Source: Enterococcus dongliensis
Lineage (GTDB): Bacteria; Bacillota; Bacilli; Lactobacillales; Enterococcaceae
DNA length: 64,000 bases
NCBI RefSeq assembly: GCF_005405225.1
Contig: NZ_BJDQ01000006.1
Span: 1-64,000 of the forward strand
Direction: 5' to 3'
In this document: positions 17,994 to 26,193 of the stretch, piece after piece
How positions within the stretch are numbered: position 1 is the stretch's first letter
How the letters are laid out: every line of letters begins with the position of its first letter
Made by a program: the position numbers and the translations under genes
The notes under the pieces: model-generated
Databases searched by the model: none
Told to the model about the DNA's origin: nothing
What the model saw: the letters and a program-made list of their open reading frames with translations, nothing else

Positions 17994-19016
17994 TTAACGA
18001 GCTAAACGTGCGCCGCTATTACTTTCCATTACTTGATTAATCTCAGCTTCTGAAACTAAATTCAAATCACCTGTGATTGTCAATTTCAAGACACTAGCTG
18101 CTAATGCAAATTTCACTAATTTTTCTGATGAGTAATCATGTAACAAGCCATGCAACAAACCAGCACCAAACGCATCTCCGGCTGCAACACCTTCCATGAC
18201 ATGCATGTCATAAGTAGCTGTTTCATAAAACGTTTCATCTGTCAGTAACAAGGCTGTCCATTGACTCGCTTCTACAGAGTAGATATTTCGTAAAATACTT
18301 GCTACCATTTTACAATTAGGATAATCAGCTTGAACTTGTTTCATTGCTGCTTTAAACGATTCTTTTTGTTCAATCCCACGTGAGCTGTCACCATCAAATG
18401 CTTGGATTCCCAAAGTGGCTTCAAAATCTTCATCATGAGCGATACAAATCGTTACATACTCCATAATTTTAGAGATCACTTTTTGTGCTTGCTCGGGACT
18501 CCACATTTTTGCCCGATAATTCAAGTCGCAAACAACGGGGATGCCTTGTTGTTTACAATACTCACAAGCAGCTAAAGCCGCTTGTTCTAAATCAGGCGAA
18601 ATCGCTGGCGTGATACCGGAAAAATAGAAATAGTCAACATCTTTAAAAATAGTCGGCCAATCAAATTCTGTTTGTGCTACTTGTGAAAAAGCACTGTAGG
18701 CACGATCATAGACGACATTTGTCGAACGAACACTGGTACCTTTTTCAAAAAAGTAGATTCCTAAACGATCTCCGCCAGTCAAGATTTTTGATGTGTCCAC
18801 TCCATATTTTTGCAAAGTGCTTTTAGCCGCTTGTCCTAATGGATTGTTGGGAAACTTACTTAAATAGCTGACTTCATCACCTAATAAAGCTAATGAAACA
18901 GCTACATTTGCCTCTGCCCCACCATAGGTCGCTTCATAAGATTGTGTTTGTAAAATCCGTTCATTCCCAGGTGTCTTCAACCGCAGCATCATTTCACCAA
19001 AAGATAAAACTTTCAT
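17994..19016 (-). CDS. kdgK: 2-dehydro-3-deoxygluconokinase
   Basis: Phosphorylates 2-keto-3-deoxygluconate (KDG) to KDPG in the cytoplasm. PfkB-family sugar kinase: N-terminal MKVLSFGEMMLRL, the substrate-side GGAEANVAVSLALLG near residue 32, and the C-terminal GVAAGDAFGAGLLHGLL with the catalytic Asp near 280. 340 residues. It follows the aldolase gene by 3 nt, so the two steps KDG to KDPG to pyruvate plus glyceraldehyde-3-phosphate are coupled. It is the last gene of the operon. Confidence 0.92.
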   Translation of the reverse strand: MKVLSFGEMMLRLKTPGNERILQTQSYEATYGGAEANVAVSLALLGDEVSYLSKFPNNPLGQAAKSTLQKYGVDTSKILTGGDRLGIYFFEKGTSVRSTNVVYDRAYSAFSQVAQTEFDWPTIFKDVDYFYFSGITPAISPDLEQAALAACEYCKQQGIPVVCDLNYRAKMWSPEQAQKVISKIMEYVTICIAHDEDFEATLGIQAFDGDSSRGIEQKESFKAAMKQVQADYPNCKMVASILRNIYSVEASQWTALLLTDETFYETATYDMHVMEGVAAGDAFGAGLLHGLLHDYSSEKLVKFALAASVLKLTITGDLNLVSEAEINQVMESNSGARLAR

Positions 19017-19019
19017 TAC

Positions 19020-19670
19020 TTACACCTCGCTTTTAATCAACTCTAGTTTCGCTACATATTCTTTAGCCACTTCAGTCACAGCTGCAAAATCTCCTTTAGC
19101 TGCTGGGGCTAATAAATTCCCGCCTACACCCACACAAGTGACGCCGGCTTTGAACCAATCAGCTAGATTATCTAAACCAACACCACCTGTTGGCATGATA
19201 TTCAATTGTGGCAATGGTGCCTTAAAGGCTTTAATGATACTTGGACCAAAAGCACTTCCTGGGAATAATTTGACGATATCTACGCCTGATTTCAACGCAT
19301 CCTTCATTTCAGTGATCGTCATGCATCCTGGTAAGTAAGGAATTTGATACAAGTTACAAATTTCAGCTGTTTCAGCATCAAAACATGGGCTGACAACATA
19401 TTCCGCCCCAGCCATAATAGCAATTCTGGCTGTCACAGCATCTAAAACCGTACCTGCCCCAATCACGACATCCTCACGGTCAGAATATTTTTCGACTAAT
19501 TCGCCGATCAATTCTTCCGCATTTGGAACGGTAAAGGTCAATTCAATCCCTGTAATCCCGCCTTTGATGATGGCATCGGTTGCCTTAGAGGCTTCCTCTT
19601 TATTTTTTCCTCGTACGACAGCAATGACGCCGGCTTTTTCTAGTTTGTTCAAAATACTCATTTTTTTCAT
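19020..19670 (-). CDS. kdgA: 2-dehydro-3-deoxyphosphogluconate (KDPG) aldolase
   Basis: Cleaves KDPG to pyruvate and glyceraldehyde-3-phosphate. Class I aldolase of the Eda/KdgA family: GVIAVVRG, the catalytic Glu in GGITGIELTFTVPNA, GAGTVLD, VSPCFD, and the Schiff-base Lys in VKLFPGS followed by MPTGGV. I chose the ATG at 19670 (216 residues) because AAAGGA lies 9 nt upstream; a longer frame begins with a TTG at 19688 that overlaps this ribosome-binding site. Operon partner of the kinase and the PTS IIC. Confidence 0.93.
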   Translation of the reverse strand: MKKMSILNKLEKAGVIAVVRGKNKEEASKATDAIIKGGITGIELTFTVPNAEELIGELVEKYSDREDVVIGAGTVLDAVTARIAIMAGAEYVVSPCFDAETAEICNLYQIPYLPGCMTITEMKDALKSGVDIVKLFPGSAFGPSIIKAFKAPLPQLNIMPTGGVGLDNLADWFKAGVTCVGVGGNLLAPAAKGDFAAVTEVAKEYVAKLELIKSEV

Positions 19671-19696
19671 TTCATCGGTTCCTTTCAACTACAAAA

Positions 19697-21046
19697 TTAA
19701 CTATTTGTTAAATCAGTAGTTATTTTCTTTCTATTGAATAGCGCAAAAGCAATCGTTAATACGCCTAAGATGATCGCTCCAACTACTCCGATATTAGCAG
19801 TTAATTGATAAGTAATCCATGAAAATGGACTAGCTGCAAAGTCAATTGATGCTACAGATTCTGTTCCTTTTGGAATCAATGAACCATCAACAAGTCGAAC
19901 CGCTTTAGTAAAGATTGTAGATAATGATGTTGCAAATAAAACACCTGTAACCAGTGTCAAGATTCCTGTTATCAATGAACGCAAGACATTCCCTTTAGTA
20001 TAAGGCAAGACCAATGGGAAAATGTAAATCAAACCAGATAATGAAGCTAATGGTAAGAATTTATTTCCTGGAATGATTACGGATAAGAATAAAATAATTG
20101 GAACTAATAGTAACGAACAAACTAATGTTACTGGATGACCGATTACCAAGGCTGGTGTCATACCAATATTTAGTTTCCGACCACCTTTTAATTTAGAACC
20201 AATCAATTCTTGTGAACGTTGAGAAATAGGATTCAAACCTTCAATAAATTGACCAGTGATCTTAGGGATCAAGACCATTACAGCAGCCATAGTGATTCCT
20301 AGCGTCAACATTTGAGCAATTGAATATTGAGCAATCAAACCTAATAAAATACCGACAATTACCCCTAAGAAAAGCGGTTCGCCAAAGATACCAAATTTGT
20401 CTTGCATTTTTTTAGCATCAAGATCGACTTTATTCAATCCAGGGATTTTTTCAATAATCCAATCTGTAATGATTGCAAAAGGAATAAAGCCTACACAAAA
20501 TGCTTGCGGAATGGAAATCCCCTCGAGGTCTTTTCCATAAAACGATTCCATTTTCTTCTGCGAACGATCCGCACCAATCAATGTGATAGCTACTGTTACA
20601 ACTACTGCGAAAAGTCCCCATAAGAAACTATCTGTTGCGATTGAAACGATTGATCCAATAAATGCAAAATGCCAATAGTTCCACAAATCAATATTTACAG
20701 TATTCGTTGTTCTTGTAAACAGCATAATAATATTGACCAACAAACCTAACGGAATAACGATTGCACCAACTTCTGTACCATAAGCAACTGCTGCTGCTGC
20801 TGGCCAACCAATATCTAATGTTTTTAAATTTAGTCCATACAGTTCTACCATTTTGCTAACTGCTGGTCCTAAGTTATCCGCTAATAATTTCGTGATGACA
20901 CTTAAACCAACAAAACCAATACCAACAGAAATCCCTGCTCGTAAAGATTTAGCAACGCCTAATCCTAAAATAATTCCAAAAATTGTAAAGATAATCGGCA
21001 TCATCACGCTAGCGCCCAAACTCATGACATAATTAATTACTACCAT
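19697..21046 (-). CDS. PTS IIC component, galactitol (GatC) family
   Basis: Sugar-translocating membrane subunit of a phosphotransferase system, related to the galactitol IIC family. 449 residues with about ten or more hydrophobic segments. Telling stretches are VAYGTEVGAIVIPLGLLVN near residue 95 and the GHP in PALVIGHPVTLVC near 300. AGGAGG lies 9 nt before the ATG at 21046. No IIA or IIB gene is present anywhere in the window, so the phosphoryl-transfer partners must be elsewhere or the protein transports without phosphorylation. Position between the dehydrogenase and the aldolase suggests a substrate that ends as KDG, such as a sugar acid. The exact sugar is unknown. Confidence 0.82.
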   Translation of the reverse strand: MVVINYVMSLGASVMMPIIFTIFGIILGLGVAKSLRAGISVGIGFVGLSVITKLLADNLGPAVSKMVELYGLNLKTLDIGWPAAAAVAYGTEVGAIVIPLGLLVNIIMLFTRTTNTVNIDLWNYWHFAFIGSIVSIATDSFLWGLFAVVVTVAITLIGADRSQKKMESFYGKDLEGISIPQAFCVGFIPFAIITDWIIEKIPGLNKVDLDAKKMQDKFGIFGEPLFLGVIVGILLGLIAQYSIAQMLTLGITMAAVMVLIPKITGQFIEGLNPISQRSQELIGSKLKGGRKLNIGMTPALVIGHPVTLVCSLLLVPIILFLSVIIPGNKFLPLASLSGLIYIFPLVLPYTKGNVLRSLITGILTLVTGVLFATSLSTIFTKAVRLVDGSLIPKGTESVASIDFAASPFSWITYQLTANIGVVGAIILGVLTIAFALFNRKKITTDLTNS

Positions 21047-21110
21047 GGTTTTTTTCCTCCTTATACATCCCAATCTATTAATTCATAAATTCACAATGTA
21101 CGAATTAGAG

Positions 21111-21134
21111 TAAGGCTGGCTTTCACCAGCCCTA
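21111..21134 (-). other. intercistronic hairpin between the dehydrogenase and IIC genes
   Basis: GGCTGG (21114-21119) and CCAGCC (21126-21131) form a GC-rich hairpin in the 102-nt gap. The tail on the minus strand (TTACTC) is poor in T, so full termination is unlikely. Partial termination or an mRNA-stabilising end is possible. Confidence 0.5.
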
Positions 21135-21148
21135 CAACAATCAGCAAA

Positions 21149-21955
21149 TTATGGTTGTTTACCGATGTATGCTAAGATACCGCCGTCAACATACAAAACA
21201 TGTCCATTTACAAAATCAGAAGCATCAGATGCTAAAAAGACTGCTGGTCCTTGTAGATCTGCTGTTGTACCCCAGCGAGCAGCTGGTGTTTTAGCAATAA
21301 TGAATTGATCAAACGGATGACGTGAACCATCTGCTTGTTTTTCACGCAATGGTGCAGTTTGCGGAGTAGCAATATAACCAGGTCCAATTCCATTACATTG
21401 GATATTTGCTTCACCGAATTCTGAACAGATGTTACGTGTTAACATTTTTAATCCGCCTTTTGCAGCTGCGTAGGCAGAAACTGTTTCTCTTCCTAATTCA
21501 CTCATCATTGAACAAATGTTAATGATTTTTCCGTGACCTTTTTTGATCATTCCTGGAATTACCGCTTTTGATACGATAAATGGTGCGTTCAAGTCAACAT
21601 CAACTACTTGACGGAATGCTTCAGCAGACATTTCTAACATTGGAATTCGTTTAATAATCCCTGCGTTATTAACTAAAACATCAATCGTTCCTACTTCTTT
21701 TTCTACTTTTGCTACAAATTCATTAACTTCTTGTTCGTTTGTCACGTCGCAGACATAACCTTTTGCTTCGATACCTTCTTCTTTATATGCAGCGATACCT
21801 TTATCTACTAATTCTTGTTTAATATCGTTAAATACGATTGTAGCGCCTGCTTTAGCAAATGCAGAAGCAATACTAAAACCGATTCCGTAAGAAGCGCCAG
21901 TAACAAGTGCAACTTTTCCTTTTAAGCTAAATGAATCCATTGAAAAATCTGACAT
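21149..21955 (-). CDS. SDR dehydrogenase, gluconate 5-dehydrogenase / KduD-like
   Basis: Short-chain dehydrogenase of 268 residues: NAD(P) motif TGASYGIG near residue 19, NNAG at about 95, and catalytic Ser, Tyr and Lys in SMMSELGRETVSAYAAAKGG. It closely resembles the streptococcal enzymes called gluconate 5-dehydrogenase; in some streptococcal uronate operons this protein acts as the ketoreductase that makes KDG (DhuD). With kdgK and kdgA downstream, the KDG-forming role is the better inference here. No KduI or DhuI isomerase and no unsaturated glucuronyl hydrolase is in the cluster. First gene of the operon; its promoter overlaps a clear palindrome. Confidence 0.85.
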   Translation of the reverse strand: MSDFSMDSFSLKGKVALVTGASYGIGFSIASAFAKAGATIVFNDIKQELVDKGIAAYKEEGIEAKGYVCDVTNEQEVNEFVAKVEKEVGTIDVLVNNAGIIKRIPMLEMSAEAFRQVVDVDLNAPFIVSKAVIPGMIKKGHGKIINICSMMSELGRETVSAYAAAKGGLKMLTRNICSEFGEANIQCNGIGPGYIATPQTAPLREKQADGSRHPFDQFIIAKTPAARWGTTADLQGPAVFLASDASDFVNGHVLYVDGGILAYIGKQP

Positions 21956-22390
21956 CTATATCCCTCGTTTCCTATTTGGAAATTATATTTTCCAAATAAA
22001 ATATTTTACATTTGTGAGTATATGCTCTAAGAAATAAAAAATCAAGCGTTTTCGGCAAAATATGTATTCGGTTCCACCTTGAAATAACTGATTGATTTAT
22101 GAAAATTTCCATCTCTCTCACTGGCAGATTCTTTATTATTTACTTATTAGAATCAAAATATAAAAAGAAAATAAGTTGAAAAGAGCTAAAATAGCCGTAT
22201 TAAATAAATATATTTTTGAAAATCTAGTGTTTATAAAATAATGCAGATCTTATTAAATCAATCACAAATAGTTGATATCATTTTTCTGAAACAATGGTGT
22301 TCAATAACAAAAAATAAAAAAATCTTTATTTCTTGATAAATTTGCTATTAACACTCTCATTGAATTTCTTTCAACCAACACTACAAAAAA
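21956..22390. other. 435-nt AT-rich gap holding the operon promoter
   Basis: Contains the promoter and operator at 21974-21997 and the terminator of the IclR gene at 22391-22416. A poor cre-like core (GAAAACGCTTGA on the minus strand) lies near 22046-22060. The remaining sequence, 22060-22380, is very AT-rich; I see no gene or convincing RNA in it. Confidence 0.5.
21974..21997 (-). promoter_or_regulatory. palindromic operator over the -10 of the ketodeoxygluconate operon
   Basis: ATTTGGAAA (21974-21982), 6-nt spacer, TTTCCAAAT (21989-21997): a perfect 9-bp inverted repeat. On the minus strand the -10 TATAAT (21982-21987) falls inside it. A regulator bound here would block RNA polymerase. The IclR protein encoded next door is the obvious candidate. 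Confidence 0.7.
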
Positions 22391-22416
22391 AGATCAGAGA
22401 AATGCTTCTCTGATCT
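22391..22416 (-). terminator. terminator of the IclR gene
   Basis: Perfect 11-bp stem AGATCAGAGAA / TTCTCTGATCT with a 4-nt loop and a run of T on the minus strand. Confidence 0.93.
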
Positions 22417-22431
22417 CAAATGACACTTAAA

Positions 22432-23196
22432 TTATCTTAGGCGTTTTTCTATGTTGGCTTTTGTAGTTAGTAGTTCTGTCACGACTTTTTGCCGATATTC
22501 TTCGGAAAATCTAAACTTGGGAAAGCTGACACTCATCGCACCGACGACACGATCATGCTTTTCAATCGTGACCGCCACACAATACCCATCATCTTCTTGC
22601 TCTTCATCATCGATCGAGAACCCTCTTTTTCGAATCTCAGCTAAATCAGCTGTTAACGCTGCACGATCCGTAATCGTATTTTTAGCTAGCTGAACTAATT
22701 CTGTTTGATCCAGATAAGCAGATAATTGTGGTTGAGTAAATGTGCTCAAAATAGCTTTTCCCATACCTGAACTATATAGTGGGCGCGATAGACCGATTCG
22801 CGACGTCATATAGATTCCTTGATTTTGTGGTTCTAATTTATCGATGTAGACAACTTTATTGTTTTCCAAAACAGATAAATGGATTGTCTCATTCAATGCT
22901 GCACGTAATTCTTCTAAATAAGGTCTGCTGATAGCCAGCAACCGCTCAGCTTCGATATTTTGCGTGTTATACTCCATAAATTTCGTACCTAGATAATATA
23001 ATTTTGCTTCGTCACGAATGACATACCCGATATAAATTAACGTCTCTAAGATTTTAGAAAGATTTGAAGGGGTAATCCCAGTTTCTTTTGATAACTCTTG
23101 GATAGTTTTTCCGCCATCTTTAGCAAGGGTATCTAAAATTTTTGCTGCTTTTAATAAGACACTGCCGTATAGTTTCTTTTCCGTATTTTTTTCCAA
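22432..23196 (-). CDS. IclR-family transcriptional regulator (KdgR-like)
   Basis: 254 residues: N-terminal winged helix-turn-helix (about 12-70, with TIQELSKETGITPSNLSKILETL) and a C-terminal IclR effector domain (about 85-250) containing GKAILS and GFSIDDEEQEDDGYCVAV. The start is TTG at 23196, with GGAGGG 6 nt before it. It is a separate unit on the same strand as the KDG genes, upstream of them, so control of that operon through the palindrome at 21974-21997 is a strong inference. The ligand is probably KDG or KDPG, by analogy with KdgR. Confidence 0.9.
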   Translation of the reverse strand: MEKNTEKKLYGSVLLKAAKILDTLAKDGGKTIQELSKETGITPSNLSKILETLIYIGYVIRDEAKLYYLGTKFMEYNTQNIEAERLLAISRPYLEELRAALNETIHLSVLENNKVVYIDKLEPQNQGIYMTSRIGLSRPLYSSGMGKAILSTFTQPQLSAYLDQTELVQLAKNTITDRAALTADLAEIRKRGFSIDDEEQEDDGYCVAVTIEKHDRVVGAMSVSFPKFRFSEEYRQKVVTELLTTKANIEKRLR

Positions 23197-23417
23197 GTTA
23201 TTCCCTCCGAATTACACTACTATCTAGATCAAATATTTTTTGAACGGACAGTTTCATCGTTTATCAGTATAGCATGGGCAACTTAAAAAAAAACTACTAT
23301 CTTCTCTTTCTCTAAAAGAAAGACTGTTCAAGTCTATGATGACAATCCCGTTTTTGATACAAATGCCATTGTTCCTGCAAAATTCGACTTCAATTGGAAA
23401 ATTTTCATTCGTTAGAG

Positions 23418-23774
23418 CTATTTTGTCAAAAAGTAGCTATCCTTTACTAAGTTGATTACTTGGTTTTCTGCTACTGTGCCGTCTAACAACACAGTCAACC
23501 AATGTTTTTTATTCATATGATAGGCAAAAAAATAGCCTGAACCATTTTTTAAAATAGAAAGGAGCTCCGGATCTATCTTGATATCAATGATCTCTACCGT
23601 TCCTGGGCCAGGTAAATGTAGTTTTGTTTTCTCAATTGACATGATCAAGCCAAACCATTTTCTGTTACTTGTATGACGAAGCACTTCGTATTCAGGAAAT
23701 TTGCTGAACGGATGATCTACTTGGCAATTTTCTAATGTTGCTACATAGTCCGTAACTGCCGTTTTTATACTCAT
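23418..23774 (-). CDS. MmcQ/YjbR-family protein
   Basis: 118 residues from the ATG at 23774, preceded by GGAGGG. A longer frame reaches 23879 but would run through the queA terminator, so I reject it. Features of the MmcQ/YjbR fold: FPEYEVLRHTSNRKWFGLIM in the first half, then a DIKIDPELLSIL stretch and AYHMNKKHWLTVLLDGTV near the end. The family has a double-wing DNA-binding-like fold, but no biochemical role is established. Single gene. Confidence 0.8.
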   Translation of the reverse strand: MSIKTAVTDYVATLENCQVDHPFSKFPEYEVLRHTSNRKWFGLIMSIEKTKLHLPGPGTVEIIDIKIDPELLSILKNGSGYFFAYHMNKKHWLTVLLDGTVAENQVINLVKDSYFLTK

Positions 23775-23852
23775 AACGCTCCCTCCATTTTCTTTTCTAT
23801 TTTTTACGAAAGACACTGGCTTATTAAACGCTGGTGTATAATCCTTTATAGA

Positions 23853-23887
23853 TAAAAAAAGTATGCGTGATTTCGCCATCGCATACT
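23853..23887 (-). terminator. terminator of queA
   Basis: AGTATGCG / CGCATACT stem with further pairing in the loop (GATGGCGAAATC), followed by seven T on the minus strand. Confidence 0.92.
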
Positions 23888-23912
23888 CTCTTTAAACTGA
23901 TTCATTTTTTTA

Positions 23913-24944
23913 TTACTTAACAAACATCGCGTCGCCGAAACTAAAGAAGCGGTAGCGTTCTTCGATTGCATGATGATACGCAGCCAGCGTTTCATCTCGT
24001 CCAGCAAAAGCACTCACTAACATCACTAGTGTTGATTTTGGTAAATGAAAATTTGTTGAAAAGGCTTGAACGATTTTAAACTCGTATCCTGGTGTGATGA
24101 AAATATCCGTCCAACCGCTATCAGCTTTGATCTCACCATTAAATTTTGTTCCAATCGTTTCTAATGTACGAATCGAAGTCGTCCCCACTGCAATGATTTT
24201 TCCGCCATTTTTTCGGACTTCATTCAATTGAGCAGCAGCCTCTTCAGTCAAACGATAAAACTCACTGTGCATTTGATGTTCTTCAATATTTTCTACACTG
24301 ACTGGACGGAAAGTTCCTAGTCCAACATGCAATGTCAAGTAGACCAATTTCACTCCTTTTGCGGCAATTTTTTCTAATAATTCCGGTGTGAAATGCAACC
24401 CAGCAGTTGGTGCTGCAGCAGAGCCATTTTCTTTTGCATAGACTGTTTGATAGCGTTCCGGATCGTCCAAACGTTCTTTGATATAAGGCGGCAATGGCAT
24501 CTCACCAAGTGATTCTAGATTTTCTAAAAAGATTCCTTCATAAGAAAATTCCACGATTCGACCGCCGTGTTCTAATTCTGTTTTTACTTCTGCACGTAAA
24601 CGACCATCACCAAAAACAATTTGGGTCCCAACTTTGGCACGTCGAGCTGGCTTAATCAACGTTTCCCATTCGTCCCCTTGCGTATTATTTAACAACAATA
24701 CTTCTAAATGTCCCCCAGTTTCTGGTTTTTCACCATATAATCGAGCTGGTAAAACTCGGGTATCATTCATTACTAAGGCATCCCCAGGATTCAGTTCTTC
24801 AATTATTTCGTCAAAATGTTTATCTGATATTTGACCAGTCTCCCGATCCAACACCAACAAACGTGAACTGTCGCGCTTTTCTAGAGGGGTTTGGGCAATT
24901 AATTCTTCTGGTAAATCAAAATCAAAATCTTCTGTAGTTAACAT
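23913..24944 (-). CDS. queA: S-adenosylmethionine:tRNA ribosyltransferase-isomerase
   Basis: Transfers and isomerises the ribosyl group of S-adenosylmethionine onto preQ1 in tRNA, giving epoxyqueuosine, the step after Tgt. 343 residues, full length. Visible family motifs: [22 protein letters not shown] at the start, [22 protein letters not shown] near 175-187, [12 protein letters not shown] near 205, GTTSIRTLE and [15 protein letters not shown] near the end. GAGGAG precedes the ATG. In many Firmicutes queA, tgt and yajC are adjacent; here they are separated. Confidence 0.96.
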   Translation of the reverse strand: MLTTEDFDFDLPEELIAQTPLEKRDSSRLLVLDRETGQISDKHFDEIIEELNPGDALVMNDTRVLPARLYGEKPETGGHLEVLLLNNTQGDEWETLIKPARRAKVGTQIVFGDGRLRAEVKTELEHGGRIVEFSYEGIFLENLESLGEMPLPPYIKERLDDPERYQTVYAKENGSAAAPTAGLHFTPELLEKIAAKGVKLVYLTLHVGLGTFRPVSVENIEEHQMHSEFYRLTEEAAAQLNEVRKNGGKIIAVGTTSIRTLETIGTKFNGEIKADSGWTDIFITPGYEFKIVQAFSTNFHLPKSTLVMLVSAFAGRDETLAAYHHAIEERYRFFSFGDAMFVK

Positions 24945-25067
24945 AGCTTCTCCTCTTTTCCTCGGCTATTCTAACATGTGGGACTTTCCTTGAAAAGCCA
25001 AGTACTAGCTTAAAAACAAAAAATCATTTATGCTTACTTAAAATAAGTAAATACAGGAGGCTTTCTT

Positions 25068-25952
25068 ATGTCTTATTTTCATCATGTCTCACTATTGACT
25101 TCCCAACGTCAAGAAAACGTAACTTTTTATACACAAATTTTAGGCCTGCGTTTTGTCAAAAATACTGTGAATCAAGAAAATACTCGGATGCTGCATTATT
25201 ATTATGGTAACTATCAAGGCAGTCCAGGATCTGTCATTACTTTTTTTATCGTTCCACACTTAGGTCAGCGTCGTGATGAAGCCCAATTTTTGTCAGAAAT
25301 CGGGCTGAATATCCCCATGCATAGTTTAACTTACTGGCAGCGACGGTTTGAAAGTTTTGGTGTTCCTGTAAAAAAAGAGGCAAATCAATTGATTGTTCAA
25401 GATCCCGATCAAGTCACCTTATATTTTACTGAAACAGAGGCTGTGCTGCCAAATGCTAATAGTGTAAAAAATGACATTCCTGTTGAAAAGCAAATCTTAG
25501 GCTTAGCATCAATCAATTTTCATGTGGAAAACCCGAATGAAACGACCGTTTTCTTCGAACAATTATTGGGCTGGACTGGTGATAATCATCACATCCAATT
25601 AAGTCCGACCGAAAGCATTCAACTTACTGCCAGCCATTTATCCAACAAAACACGAATGGGACGCGGCAGCATCGACCATGTCGCCTTTGCTGTCAAAGAC
25701 GAGGAAGCATTGAATCGGCTTTATGAGAAAGCTCAGCAACAGAATTGGCAAATCGAAAAAATGATTTCACGCGGCTATTTCAAAAGTCTTTATCTTAAAG
25801 AACCTGGTGGAAATCGCGTAGAATTTGCTACTGTACAACCTGGATTCACGCTGGATGAATCTTTGGAGCATTTAGGAGAACAATTAGCGCTTCCACCTTT
25901 TTTAGCTTCTCAAAGAGCGAGTATCGAAAAGAACCTTTATTCCGAAAAATAA
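25068..25952 (+). CDS. VOC-family ring-cleaving dioxygenase-like protein
   Basis: 294 residues with two tandem vicinal-oxygen-chelate halves: residues 3-120 (HHVSLLTSQRQENVTFYTQILGLR) and 145-275 (LASINFHVENPNETTVFFEQLLGW). Candidate metal ligands are the His in HHVS, the His in SIDHVAF and the Glu in NRVEFAT. It resembles the MhqA/MhqE/MhqO quinone-responsive dioxygenases of bacilli. Substrate unknown; quinone or catechol detoxification is a guess. AGGAGG precedes the ATG. It is divergent from queA and ends in its own terminator. Confidence 0.85.
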   Translation: MSYFHHVSLLTSQRQENVTFYTQILGLRFVKNTVNQENTRMLHYYYGNYQGSPGSVITFFIVPHLGQRRDEAQFLSEIGLNIPMHSLTYWQRRFESFGVPVKKEANQLIVQDPDQVTLYFTETEAVLPNANSVKNDIPVEKQILGLASINFHVENPNETTVFFEQLLGWTGDNHHIQLSPTESIQLTASHLSNKTRMGRGSIDHVAFAVKDEEALNRLYEKAQQQNWQIEKMISRGYFKSLYLKEPGGNRVEFATVQPGFTLDESLEHLGEQLALPPFLASQRASIEKNLYSEK

Positions 25953-25963
25953 GCAAAATTCTG

Positions 25964-25999
25964 CAACTTCTCAAATGTATTTGAGAAGTTGTTTTTTTT
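25964..25999 (+). terminator. terminator after the VOC gene
   Basis: CAACTTCTCAAA / TTTGAGAAGTTG hairpin with a TGTA loop and eight T. Confidence 0.94.
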
Positions 26000-26033
26000 C
26001 ATTGGATTAGCCCATCAATTATTAGGAATATAA

Positions 26034-26112
26034 TAGTAATAAAAAATATTACTATGTTATTTTTATTTTTTATTTTTCTGCTCATGGCAGTTATTTAGTA
26101 CGTTTCATGAGC
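26034..26112 (+). promoter_or_regulatory. two inverted repeats upstream of opuC
   Basis: TAGTAATA-N5-TATTACTA (26034-26054), overlapping a TATAAT at 26029-26034, and GCTCATG-N19-CATGAGC (26080-26112). Both lie in the 190-nt region before opuCA and may be operators or leader hairpins for osmotic control. The promoter itself could not be set with confidence. Confidence 0.4.
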
Positions 26113-26193
26113 CTGTTAGTTGCTTTTTTATCATTCTTTGTAGCATACTAAAATTATAAATATGTTAAATTTTTGACATTTAGGAGTGAGAAA

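Noticed and set aside
23775-23879. N-terminal extension of the MmcQ-like protein
   Set aside because: It overlaps the queA terminator hairpin; the inner ATG has a good GGAGGG.
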